Positions 55,734 through 64,000 of a stretch of 64,000 nucleotides of DNA are shown one piece after another (the first letter of the stretch is position 1; the number at the start of each line of letters is the position of its first letter). The position numbers were made by a program, and so were the translations under genes. The notes under the pieces are model-generated. The model saw only the letters and a program-made list of their open reading frames with translations. It was not told where the DNA came from and did no database searches. Where the stretch lies: the NCBI GenBank assembly GCA_964611525.1, contig CAZTAL010000101.1, positions 4,440 through 68,439 on the forward strand, in the 5' to 3' direction. Source of the stretch: JAAYJR01 sp964611525. GTDB lineage: Bacteria; Bacteroidota; Bacteroidia; Bacteroidales; Prolixibacteraceae.

Positions 55734-58700
55734 TTAAAGCGGCAGCTTGTATTGCATATCATCAATCTTTTTTTGTTTTTCCGTATCCTCTTTTTGTTTT
55801 TCCGCTTTTAGTCGCTCCCGTTCCTCTTTCTCTTTATTCCTCCATAAACGCTCTCTTTCCAATTCTTCCTGCTTCTGCCGTCTTTTTTCCATACGTTCTT
55901 TTTCCTTATTTTTTTTCTTTGCTTCCCTCATTTCAGCATCCAAATTTTTTATTTCGTCTTTTTTGCCTTTTTCTTTCAGAATACCTTCCACTCTTTGTTT
56001 CCAATCAAGCAGAAATTTTTTCTGTTGTTCCGCAAATTCAGGATTTGATTGTTTAATTATCTCATTTTCAGATATTAATACTTCTATAGTTTGAAGTTGT
56101 TTTTCCTCTTTTGTCAATATTTTTATTTTTTTTAATCCTGTAAGCTCATAAACATTTATCCATTTATCTTCCACCATAACGGACAGTTCGGGATTTATAG
56201 CGTAAATGCCCCGTTCCGTCCTCAGGAACAACTCATTATTATATGAATTGTTACTATCGATTTCATTTTTTGCTAACATTGATGAAATGTAATTTCTCTT
56301 TTTTCTGTAATTTGCCATGATCACTTCAGGATATTGCGCAATGACATTTTCTATTTCAGCAGCTTTCACACCATTTTGCTCATAAAGTTTCCGGTGGTCA
56401 TTGATAATTGCATCCTGGAGTGTCATAAAAATATTCAACAGAAAATATTCCATCTTCCGGTTCGGTATCTTTATCATTCGGTTTTCTACCCTGACCTTGA
56501 TATTATCAGTTAACATCCGGGGAAAAATATCTTCAAGTTTTGATATCGACTGGGGTGAAAAATAAAGTTTATTTATAGCAATTCTGAAAGGATTTCTGCC
56601 ATTGTTATCCATTACATCAGTATCAGCATTTTCGCTGATAAGAAAATCTAATATCTTCATACTGCCGTTTTCAACGGCCGCCAGCAAAGGTGTCAAATTA
56701 AACAGGTCCCGAAAGTTAACTCCATATTTCCTGATTTTTTGTTTTACCCCGTTAACATTATCTGTATTATAATCACTGTAATATTTTCTGTTTATTGTAT
56801 TTCTCTCATATTCAGGATGTTCTGCCTTTCTATATTTTAATTCTGCCAGCTTTGATATGATTTCCTGGTCGTTGTAAAGTAATGCATACATAAATATTAG
56901 GTCTTTTGCCTTTTTATTATAATTAACCGGGTCCAACGCTTCCTTTTTCAGTTTGGTGATATTATCTTTTGTAAGTGGTTCCCAGCCAGGCTTTCGGATT
57001 TCAAGAATAGTCTTTTTAATTTCATCAGCCTGTTCCTTTTTACCTTGCATCTCGAGTTTTCTTGCCTCTTCTTTCCAGTCATCCATAGATGAAACTTCTT
57101 CTTCAATGTTTATCTGTTCTTTAGTCTCGATCAGGTCAAGTAATTCCATGAGATAATGCTTCTTTGATGATTCAAGGATATAAAGGTTTTTGATCGCCCT
57201 GGTGATGCCCACGTACAAGGAGTTTATATAGAATTTGTATGCATCAAGCGACTTGTCGGACTTGTCTTTTCCGCGTGAAAAATTTAATTCTTCGTTGTCC
57301 ATGTCTTCTTTAGTGATACTTTGTGCTATTTCATTGAATTCCCGGCTATAGTTACTGATAAAATTCAAAAGAATAATATTTTCATATTCAAGACCTTTTG
57401 CTTCATGGATAGAAAAAAGCAACGGTGTTTTGAATATTTTCCGGGCCATGGCTTTTTCATCCTGGTTCATAACTAACAGGGCATACCTTGTAGACCGTTT
57501 TGTGCTGTCGTTGAGCTTTTTCCGTGTTGCTGCCGTGTCGCTGTAAAAATTAACCTCCCCTTTGTTTTCTTCCAGTGATTCTACAAGAAAAGTACTTTCC
57601 TTATCAATTGATCCGAACCGGGCATTTTTGATCATAAGAAGTTTATTGGCAATGTTTGTCACATCTATTGAGTTCCTATAGTTAGTCTTCAGTACGTTTA
57701 TATCTCCGGCAGTAATATCATGTTTATAAAACATTGTTTTTACGTTGGACCATGAAAAGAAATTAGGATGGACAATCTGGTTTGAATCACCACAAAGAAT
57801 GAAATTACCTGCTGTTTTCAGTGATTTGAGAACAATATATAATTGAATATTTGTAAAATCCTGTGCTTCGTCTATAACGATAAAATCATATTTTTTATGA
57901 CTGTGTTTCAGCCATTCAAATGAACAGATATTAAGATCATGATAATTATTTGTATTTAAAAATTCAAGATATTTAATAAACGCATCATATACTTTTTGGC
58001 GTTCTTCTTTCAAAAAAATGGATTGTTTAATTCCCAGGTCCAGGTAATCTTTTTTACTGAGAAAGGGTTTGGATATATCCATTCCGGTTATAACTCCCCT
58101 GAATTCTTCAAACAGTTTATGACTCTCTTTGATACCGAAAGACTGTTTTCGTGGATGCAACCATTGGTTGAAGCTTTTGAAATCAAGTTCTTTCCAGGGA
58201 ATGACTTTTAATGTTTCGAGGTATTCTTTAAAACTCAAAAAATCAACATCCTGTTTTTCATTTACATAGTTATCGGAATAATAAAGCCTGGATGAGTTAT
58301 CAACGAGATAAGGTGAGAGGGTAACATATAATACATTGCCTTTAAGTAACTTAATTTTCTCAAGGGTAAGTACTGTTTTGCCGCTTCCTGCCGAACCGAC
58401 AATCACTACCGGCGGTTTAACAGCGAATATTTTTTGCTGTATATCATCAAAGGACAATACTTTGTTAAGCAAATGAAACTTGCCGGTATTATGATTTACA
58501 TAATTTAAATCAATAAATTCTTTATCTGGAATCGCTTTTTTGCTTTTCAGTATATTCAATTTGCTTTCATCAATTTTAGCACCTCTCAGGAATCTTGATT
58601 TATCATATTCGTGATTATATATCACTTCCATTAATAAAATATATGTCTGCCCGTTATATCTGGCAAATTTAAAAAGTAAGCGGTTCGTATTATCAAGCTT

Positions 58701-58838
58701 CGCCCTGTAATAATCTTTGTATGATAATTTTTTTATTTCTGCGGAATTGAAATCATCGTTCTTAAAAAATTCAACAGTTTTATCAAATTGCTTACTTACC
58801 CGTGAATAATCGAGATCGTTAAAGTAGAGGATGTTCAT
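55734..58838 (-). CDS. RelE-like/SF1 helicase/ankyrin fusion protein
   Basis: A 1034-residue cytoplasmic protein. N-terminal residues about 35-85 (YRAKLDNTNRLLFKFA, LMEVIYNHEYDKSRFL) resemble a RelE/ParE-fold domain. A UvrD-type SF1 helicase core follows: Walker A GSAGSGKT (148-155), DEAQD (323-327), TNYRNS (385-390), HEAKGLEYENI (478-488) and YVGITRA (542-548). A degenerate ankyrin region lies at about 700-760, and a strongly charged coiled coil at about 925-1030. The same RelE plus UvrD combination occurs in other bacterial helicases; ankyrin and coiled-coil tails are less usual. A defence or DNA-repair role is possible but unproven. Confidence 0.85.
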   Translation of the reverse strand: MNILYFNDLDYSRVSKQFDKTVEFFKNDDFNSAEIKKLSYKDYYRAKLDNTNRLLFKFARYNGQTYILLMEVIYNHEYDKSRFLRGAKIDESKLNILKSKKAIPDKEFIDLNYVNHNTGKFHLLNKVLSFDDIQQKIFAVKPPVVIVGSAGSGKTVLTLEKIKLLKGNVLYVTLSPYLVDNSSRLYYSDNYVNEKQDVDFLSFKEYLETLKVIPWKELDFKSFNQWLHPRKQSFGIKESHKLFEEFRGVITGMDISKPFLSKKDYLDLGIKQSIFLKEERQKVYDAFIKYLEFLNTNNYHDLNICSFEWLKHSHKKYDFIVIDEAQDFTNIQLYIVLKSLKTAGNFILCGDSNQIVHPNFFSWSNVKTMFYKHDITAGDINVLKTNYRNSIDVTNIANKLLMIKNARFGSIDKESTFLVESLEENKGEVNFYSDTAATRKKLNDSTKRSTRYALLVMNQDEKAMARKIFKTPLLFSIHEAKGLEYENIILLNFISNYSREFNEIAQSITKEDMDNEELNFSRGKDKSDKSLDAYKFYINSLYVGITRAIKNLYILESSKKHYLMELLDLIETKEQINIEEEVSSMDDWKEEARKLEMQGKKEQADEIKKTILEIRKPGWEPLTKDNITKLKKEALDPVNYNKKAKDLIFMYALLYNDQEIISKLAELKYRKAEHPEYERNTINRKYYSDYNTDNVNGVKQKIRKYGVNFRDLFNLTPLLAAVENGSMKILDFLISENADTDVMDNNGRNPFRIAINKLYFSPQSISKLEDIFPRMLTDNIKVRVENRMIKIPNRKMEYFLLNIFMTLQDAIINDHRKLYEQNGVKAAEIENVIAQYPEVIMANYRKKRNYISSMLAKNEIDSNNSYNNELFLRTERGIYAINPELSVMVEDKWINVYELTGLKKIKILTKEEKQLQTIEVLISENEIIKQSNPEFAEQQKKFLLDWKQRVEGILKEKGKKDEIKNLDAEMREAKKKNKEKERMEKRRQKQEELERERLWRNKEKEERERLKAEKQKEDTEKQKKIDDMQYKLPL

Positions 58839-59404
58839 ATATTATTGTTTTAAAAAAGTTTGTGTTCGATTTATTTGTTTTATTTCTGATTGAATTTTCA
58901 GCCCTTTGAAGATTTTTCGGACAATATTAAATTATAATCGTAGTCTTCCCTGTTTATTTTAAAATGAACCGTGTGATTTTACATCCATGGCTGTTTTTTT
59001 GCAAATTAATTTTTATAATTGAACCTTATTTGAATCGAAAAATGAATAAAATAAAAAATAGTTATTATACCAAAATTAAAAAGAAATAGTTTGAGGATGT
59101 CAAAAATAAAAATTTTATAACTAATCATTATTTCTTTTCCTCGTAAATTACAGTTAAAGTATGCTTTTTCCCTTTTACTCACTTTGTCAGTTTATGTCAT
59201 TCCAGTTTTTCAAAGACCGGTATTACAATAAGTCAATATTTGTATATCAAAATATTAAAGATAAAAAAGAAAAAAATGACTAATTTTGTGCATTAACGTG
59301 TTCGTACACGGAAGATAATTAAATATGATTAATTTGCATCCAAAACCGGTATTAGTTCGTAATAAATTTAAAATCATAATTAAAATAAATTAAAATTTAT
59401 AGAC
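58839..59404. other. Divergent intergenic region before the DUF1080 operon
   Basis: 566 bases of AT-rich DNA. Near its right end are TAATTTTG (59281-59288, a -7 box toward the DUF1080 gene) and a palindrome CGTGTTCGTACACG (59297-59310). No ORF is seen. Confidence 0.5.
59297..59310. promoter_or_regulatory. LacI-type palindromic operator candidate
   Basis: CGTGTTCGTACACG has perfect 5-base arms around TCGT and starts 8 bases after the TAATTTTG box (59281-59288), so it covers the likely transcription start of the DUF1080 operon. The CG-rich palindrome resembles LacI-family sites of sugar catabolic operons. Confidence 0.5.
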
Positions 59405-60736
59405 ATGAAAAAAATTCTGTATTTATTTTTGGCAAGTTTAGTTTTTACCGGTTGTACTTCAAGCAAGGATAATGACTGGGTTTCTCTTTTTAATGGAAAA
59501 GATTTGTCGGGTTGGAAACAGTTAAACGGAGAAGCGAAATACGAAGTTGTTGACGGAATGATAGTTGGTACAACTGTGGTTAATACTCCCAATTCCTTTC
59601 TTTGTACCGAACAGGAATATTCTGATTTTATTTTCGAAGTTGATCTGTTATTGGAGGAATCTATGAATTCGGGGATTCAGTTCAGGAGTGAAAGCAGGGA
59701 GGATTACAGGGATGGACGAGTGCATGGTTACCAGTGTGAAGTAGATCCTTCAGACCGTGCATGGAGCGGAGGTATTTATGATGAAGCACGGCGCGGATGG
59801 TTATATCCCTTAGAGTTGAATCCTGATGCTAAATCCGCTTTTAAGATGAATGAATGGAACCATTATCGTATTGAATGCATTGGTCCTTCGATCAAAACAT
59901 GGATCAACGGAGTACCTGTGGCACATTTAATTGATAACATGACCATGAAAGGATTTATCGCCTTGCAGGTACACGGAATAGGAAACAATGAAGAAAATGC
60001 GGGTCACCAGATAAAATGGAAAAATATCCGTATAAAAACGGAAAATCTGGAACCTGCTCCTTCGGAAGGTATTTATGTAGTTAATATGCTTCCCAATAAT
60101 TTAAGTAAAGCCGAGGAGGAAAAAGGATTTAAGTTACTTTTTGATGGAAATTCAGCAGCGAATTTTAAAAGCGCAAGTGGAGATGATTTTCCAACTAAAG
60201 GATGGGAAGTTAAAGACGGCGTATTGACCGTTCTGGAAAGTGGCGGCGACCCGGAAAAGAAAGGAGGAGATATTGTTACAAAAGAGGAGTTCGGTCCTTT
60301 TGAATTAAAGTTTGACTTTAACTTTACAAAAGGTGCCAACAGCGGAATAAAATACGGCCTTGGTAATAATGGGCCATCAATAGGTCTTGAATACCAGATA
60401 ATCGATGATATAAATTATCCGGGACTTAATGAGGATCAGACATTGGCATCTTTATACGATCTGATCCCTGCTAATGCGGAAAACAGATTTGTAAACGGAC
60501 CGGGTGAATGGAATCGCGGGCGTATTGTTGTTAATCCGGACAATACTGTTCAGCATTGGCTGAATGGTCGCAAAATAGTGGAATATGTCAGAGGCAGCGA
60601 TGATTTCCTTGCCCGTGTGAAAGATAGCAAGTTTGCAAAATTTGAAAATTTCGGAATGGCTGCCCAAACTCCGATACTGTTCCAGGATCATAATTGTACT
60701 GCACATTTCAGAAGTATTAAGATAAGAGAATTTTAA
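59405..60736 (+). CDS. Lipoprotein with two DUF1080 (3-keto-disaccharide hydrolase-like) domains
   Basis: A 443-residue lipoprotein (lipobox FTGC, Cys about residue 17). Two copies of the DUF1080 concanavalin-like fold lie at about 22-215 (WVSLFNGKDLSGWKQLNGEA) and 240-443 (FKLLFDGNSAANFKS). DUF1080 proteins include 3-keto-glycoside hydrolases that act on 3-ketosugars in the periplasm or at the surface. The next gene, 1 base after, encodes a sugar isomerase/epimerase-like protein, so together they probably process a carbohydrate. The promoter region has a LacI-type palindrome. Confidence 0.9.
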   Translation: MKKILYLFLASLVFTGCTSSKDNDWVSLFNGKDLSGWKQLNGEAKYEVVDGMIVGTTVVNTPNSFLCTEQEYSDFIFEVDLLLEESMNSGIQFRSESREDYRDGRVHGYQCEVDPSDRAWSGGIYDEARRGWLYPLELNPDAKSAFKMNEWNHYRIECIGPSIKTWINGVPVAHLIDNMTMKGFIALQVHGIGNNEENAGHQIKWKNIRIKTENLEPAPSEGIYVVNMLPNNLSKAEEEKGFKLLFDGNSAANFKSASGDDFPTKGWEVKDGVLTVLESGGDPEKKGGDIVTKEEFGPFELKFDFNFTKGANSGIKYGLGNNGPSIGLEYQIIDDINYPGLNEDQTLASLYDLIPANAENRFVNGPGEWNRGRIVVNPDNTVQHWLNGRKIVEYVRGSDDFLARVKDSKFAKFENFGMAAQTPILFQDHNCTAHFRSIKIREF

Positions 60737-60737
60737 C

Positions 60738-61571
60738 ATGACAAACAGAAGAAACTTTTTAAGAGCAGCCGGATTAGGTATTGCAGTAGCAGCAGTGCCC
60801 GGTATTAAATATCGCCCTGAGGGTAAAAAAGAAGAGAAAAAATTCAGGTTTAAACTGGGCATGGCATCATACACACTAAGAAAATTTTCACTTGAGGAAG
60901 CTCTGGATATGACTCTCAGATGCGGAGTGAACAGGATAACTTTAAAAAGTATGCATCTGCCGCTTGACTCAGACAAAAGAACTATAAAAAATGCTGCTTC
61001 ATTGTGCGATAAGAAAAGTATCACTCTTTATGGAGGCGGCGTTATTTATATGAAGACAAAGGATGAGGTTGACCAGGCTTTTGAATATGCTCGTACCGCA
61101 GGAATGGATATCATAATCGGTGTACCTGCACATGAACTGCTCGGGTATGTAGAAGAAAAAGTTAAAAAATATGATATAAAGCTGGCTATCCATAATCATG
61201 GCCCGGGTGATAAGTTATATCCAAGCGCTGAAAGTGCCTATACACGAATAAAAAATATGGATAAACGTATGGGATTGTGCATCGACATAGGACATACAAA
61301 ACGAATTAATCGTGATCCGGTTCTTGACCTGAAGGATTTTGCCGATCGTGTTCATGATATTCATATAAAAGATGTAACCGCGCCTTCCGCGAATGGTACC
61401 ACCTGTATTATCGGACGGGGTGTTATTGATTTCCCGTCATTTATGGAAACAGTGGTTAAGTCGCGTTATAAAGGAACTCTGGCGCTTGAATATGAGGCAG
61501 ATGCAGATGACCCACTACCTGGCATGATGGAATCATTGGGCTATGTAAAAGGAATTATGTCGATGCTGTAA
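60738..61571 (+). CDS. Sugar phosphate isomerase/epimerase-like TIM-barrel protein, Tat-exported
   Basis: A 277-residue xylose-isomerase-like TIM-barrel protein. The N-terminus NRRNFLRAAGLGIAVAAVPGI is a twin-arginine-type export signal (quoted to its 20-residue core). The metal-ligand strands include LAIHNHGPGD and GLCIDIGHTKR, then HDIHIKDVTAP and ALEYEAD. Such proteins in DUF1080 operons interconvert or eliminate 3-ketosugars. It follows the DUF1080 gene with a 1-base gap, so it is co-transcribed and probably translationally coupled. Confidence 0.9.
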   Translation: MTNRRNFLRAAGLGIAVAAVPGIKYRPEGKKEEKKFRFKLGMASYTLRKFSLEEALDMTLRCGVNRITLKSMHLPLDSDKRTIKNAASLCDKKSITLYGGGVIYMKTKDEVDQAFEYARTAGMDIIIGVPAHELLGYVEEKVKKYDIKLAIHNHGPGDKLYPSAESAYTRIKNMDKRMGLCIDIGHTKRINRDPVLDLKDFADRVHDIHIKDVTAPSANGTTCIIGRGVIDFPSFMETVVKSRYKGTLALEYEADADDPLPGMMESLGYVKGIMSML

Positions 61572-61582
61572 AATTTTTATCC

Positions 61583-61996
61583 TTATCTTTTCCCCTTCTT
61601 GCTGCAAATTTCAGTAAGGACACCAAGCGAGGCCCGTGGATGAAGGAATGCTATATCCAATCCTTCAGCTCCTTTTCTCGATTGTTTATCAATTAGAGTA
61701 ATACCTTTATTTTCCAAATCTTTAAGAGATTCGTCCGCATTATCTACGGCAAATGCTATATGATGTAAGCCCTGTCCTTTTTTCGCGATGAATTTTCCTA
61801 CAGGGCCATCAGGAGACGTGGACTCAAGAAGTTCAATTTTTGTTTCTCCTGCTTTGAAAAAGGCAGTTTTAACTTTTTGATCCTTTACCTCTTCAACCTT
61901 ATAGCATTTAAGTCCCAAAATATTTTCATAAAAGGAGATTGCCTCTTCAAGGCTGTTAACGGCAATTCCGATGTGTTCAATATGTGAGATATTCAT
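61583..61996 (-). CDS. mce: Methylmalonyl-CoA epimerase
   Basis: Interconverts (R)- and (S)-methylmalonyl-CoA in propionate/succinate metabolism (cytoplasm). The 137-residue glyoxalase-fold protein has the metal-binding N-terminus HIEHIGIAVNSLEEAI (residues about 4-19), GLHHIAFAVDN (about 76-86) and the C-terminal ASLGVLTEI strand. It ends 11 bases from the convergent isomerase gene and has its own promoter. Confidence 0.95.
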   Translation of the reverse strand: MNISHIEHIGIAVNSLEEAISFYENILGLKCYKVEEVKDQKVKTAFFKAGETKIELLESTSPDGPVGKFIAKKGQGLHHIAFAVDNADESLKDLENKGITLIDKQSRKGAEGLDIAFLHPRASLGVLTEICSKKGKR

Positions 61997-62614
61997 CTGT
62001 TTAAAATTTTCTCTTAAAATAAATTAATTTAAAATTTGAGAACGAATATAAGCCTGCCTGACCGTATCGGCAAGACAAAGCACTTCATTCTCTAATATTT
62101 TTTTTAATCATACACTTTTGTGTTATTTTTTGATTAAAAAAGAATATGCCCGTTTCATATCAGGGTTTTTATTATGCATTTGCAAAATAATACTTTACAT
62201 TCTATCTATCCATAAAATTATTTTTAAATATGGAATATTCGTATAAGTATTCACACTTTTACTGGCTATTATAATACTATAGGACAATAAAGATTTTACA
62301 AATATTATGTAAATAAGTAAAATTACGTATTGAAATAGGTGTAAATTTTTTTAATTTTATAAACTTTTCAATTTGAAAATTTTTTTTTATAAAAATGTAA
62401 AAAAACCATTAAATACATACTTGAGAAATGTTTATTATACTTTTTGAATTAATCATTGTCCCCTTTCGTTTATTTCAAATTTATTTCGAAAACATAATTT
62501 TTGATAAAATATTACTTGTCTTATGTAAAAATTATTAATTCCATAAATTCATTACTTAAACTATTATTAATCATTCTGTTATATAACTTAATGATTTAAT
62601 TCTATAAATTAAAC
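61997..62614. other. Divergent intergenic region between mce and the LuxR-type regulator
   Basis: 618 bases. The left end holds the mce promoter; the rest is extremely AT-rich with no ORF. It is long enough to carry a regulated promoter for the plus-strand regulator, but I see no clear sigma box or operator there. Confidence 0.4.
62043..62073 (-). promoter_or_regulatory. Putative promoter of mce
   Basis: On the minus strand TTG (62071-62073), 20 bases, TATATTCG (62043-62050). The downstream TTCGTTCTCAAATTTT is identical to that before the DoxX fusion gene. Confidence 0.5.
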
Positions 62615-63601
62615 ATGGAAACCTTAAAAAATCGCATCCTATTAATTTATTCGTCTGATAATGAATGTTTCAGAGAAATTTATGAATTTCTCAAAAATAA
62701 TAGTTTTGATGTATTGTCAACAACTAATGCAGATCAAGGGATCAAAATGGTAAAGGAAAGTTATGCCGATTTAATAATCTGTCAGTACAAATTAAAAAAA
62801 GTAGATGGTTTTCAGGCATATAATATTGTTAGGCGAAATTTATTATACAAGGCCATTCCATTTTTTCTATATATGTGTAAATTCCGGAAAGAATTTATTC
62901 TTAAAGGACTAGAGCTGGGAATAGACAATTTTATTATCGCACCTTACAATAAGACATTATTACTGAAGAAAATTGAAAATCAACTGAATAAAAGGAAAAA
63001 ATTAAATATTTATAATTCAGAAAAATTCAGGCATATATTTGAAACTATACCGGTAGCAAGATGTATTTCAAAAAATGAGAACATCATTATGATTAACAAT
63101 GAATTTTCAAGGCTTACCGGAATGAAGAAAGATTTAACTACTTTCCCAAAAATTTCAGATGTATTTGATTTTTCCTATAATGAAAATGATTCGTCAAATT
63201 TTTATAAATGTATTTCGGGACTTGATGACTATTGCTTATTAAATCGTATTCCTTTAAATAATAATAAATCCGTTTTGTTTGATCTTTATATGACGCATTC
63301 AAATTATTTTGGTAATAATATATTCTTTTCAGATTTGATTACTTGTAAAGAGAGTTATACAAACCGGAAGTTTGAAGATAAAGCAGTGGTGAAACTCACT
63401 TTAAGGGAAAAAGAGATATTTAAATATTCCATGCAGGGCTTAGAAATTAAACAGATTGCAGCCAAATTGAAAATATCGTGCCGAACAGTGGAAAAACACC
63501 GTTCGAATATAATGGAAAAGACAGGGACAACTAATATAGTTGAAGCAATTTTTTATTTTTATAAAAGAAACAGTTTATCTCAATTTGAGAATAATTCATA
63601 A
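62615..63601 (+). CDS. LuxR-type regulator with degenerate receiver and PAS-like domain
   Basis: A 328-residue protein. Residues about 5-125 have the receiver fold (NRILLIYSSDNECF, ADLIICQYKLKKVDG), but the phospho-acceptor Asp is replaced by Gln57 and the conserved Lys of the KP(F/Y) turn by Ala (IIAPYNK). A PAS-like domain follows (about 135-245, FETIPVARCISKNENIIMINNEF). The C-terminal LuxR helix-turn-helix (about 263-320) carries LTLREKEIFKYSMQGLEIKQIA and TVEKHRSNIMEKTG (core segments). It is probably a phosphorylation-independent transcription factor. No sensor kinase is adjacent. Confidence 0.9.
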   Translation: METLKNRILLIYSSDNECFREIYEFLKNNSFDVLSTTNADQGIKMVKESYADLIICQYKLKKVDGFQAYNIVRRNLLYKAIPFFLYMCKFRKEFILKGLELGIDNFIIAPYNKTLLLKKIENQLNKRKKLNIYNSEKFRHIFETIPVARCISKNENIIMINNEFSRLTGMKKDLTTFPKISDVFDFSYNENDSSNFYKCISGLDDYCLLNRIPLNNNKSVLFDLYMTHSNYFGNNIFFSDLITCKESYTNRKFEDKAVVKLTLREKEIFKYSMQGLEIKQIAAKLKISCRTVEKHRSNIMEKTGTTNIVEAIFYFYKRNSLSQFENNS

Positions 63602-64000
63602 TTTACTTAACCCAATTATATATAACTATATATTTCATATAGTGCTTCAAAAATTTCCAACAGGTATTATAAAAAAATTCAAACAGCCAATATTATTTAG
63701 ATTATCAAAATTGTTCAACAAAGGGACATCCTGTCCCAGAATAAGAATCTTCTATAAGGCTTATAAAATATATAGTTTCAGAGAATCAATATTTCATTTT
63801 TTTTATTAAAACAAAAATGTTGTGGAAATTACGTATTTCATTTGTAATTGAACTATAGTAAGTTTGATTTTAGTCTGAAGGGAAGATGAAATTATAGTTT
63901 ACAAACCCAATTTTATGCAATAACCATGAGCTATTGTTTAATAAAATTGAGGAGTTATGAAATGTTTTTTTCCATTGCTTTTTTCTTTTTTAGTCCTGAG
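63602..64000. other. AT-rich region at the right window edge
   Basis: 399 bases. Apart from a 6-bp stem GGGACA/TGTCCC at 63723-63737 I see no gene, terminator or RNA feature. A short plus-strand open frame (63540-63809) overlaps the regulator and lacks any protein-like feature. Confidence 0.4.

Noticed and set aside
60452..61024. A 190-codon minus-strand open frame across the DUF1080-isomerase junction
   Set aside because: Antisense to two well-supported genes; no motif or start signal.
1..64000. tRNA, rRNA or CRISPR loci
   Set aside because: I looked through the intergenic regions for tRNA T-loop signatures, rRNA-like segments and regularly spaced repeats and saw none; a covariance-model scan would be decisive.

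Overview
The window is a low-GC, tightly packed stretch of chromosome from a member of the Bacteroidota, most likely of the Bacteroidales/Marinilabiliales type. The signs are gene families typical of that phylum (DUF5606, an OmpA porin with thrombospondin type 3 repeats, BatA, DUF1080 proteins, a short SusC-independent TonB receptor), start codons mostly without Shine-Dalgarno sequences, and promoter-like boxes of the TTG-N18-20-TAnnTTTG type. I found no rRNA, tRNA, CRISPR array or complete insertion sequence.

Layout. 1-9 kb: the 3' part of purL, a DJ-1/PfpI protein, an ECF sigma factor divergent from a TonB receptor, a palindromic repeat element, a DUF5606 gene and an OmpA/TSP3 porin with a strong terminator. 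9-17 kb: argS, then the most unusual block: an ECF sigma factor, a membrane-spanning anti-sigma-like protein with repeated modules and a TPR tail, a TPR-CHAT caspase-like protease, and a 49-residue peptide with a Gly-Gly-Gly motif. The sigma gene and the peptide gene are preceded by the same bipartite motif. 17-24 kb: a minus-strand run of an S41 protease, the nicotinamide riboside transporter PnuC, a NadR-like kinase, serine acetyltransferase and a THUMP methyltransferase, with guaA upstream. 24-33 kb: a five-LysM/periplasmic-binding protein, a BatA-like protein, an AddB-like nuclease and trmD.

33-42 kb: araD-araB, a ParD/ParE toxin-antitoxin pair with a palindromic operator, a frameshifted small membrane gene, a NAL1-like trypsin-fold lipoprotein with PKD and IPT domains plus a stand-alone copy of its N-terminal domain, purC, phoH and mazG. 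42-56 kb, all on the minus strand: pyruvate:ferredoxin oxidoreductase, an AAA ATPase, rho, a FAD/Fe-S 2-hydroxyacid dehydrogenase overlapping a DoxX/aldo-keto-reductase-like fusion, and a sodium:solute symporter. 56-64 kb: a RelE-like/SF1 helicase/ankyrin fusion, a duplicated-domain DUF1080 lipoprotein with a sugar isomerase-like partner behind a LacI-type palindrome, methylmalonyl-CoA epimerase, and a LuxR-type regulator with a degenerate receiver domain.

Most of the window is housekeeping. The strongest candidate for an undescribed system is 11.3-16.7 kb: sigma factor, anti-sigma/TPR sensor, exported TPR-CHAT protease and GG-motif peptide appear to form one regulon, with the peptide as possible protease substrate or signal. 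That functional link is inference; the shared promoter motif and the domain architectures are seen directly.
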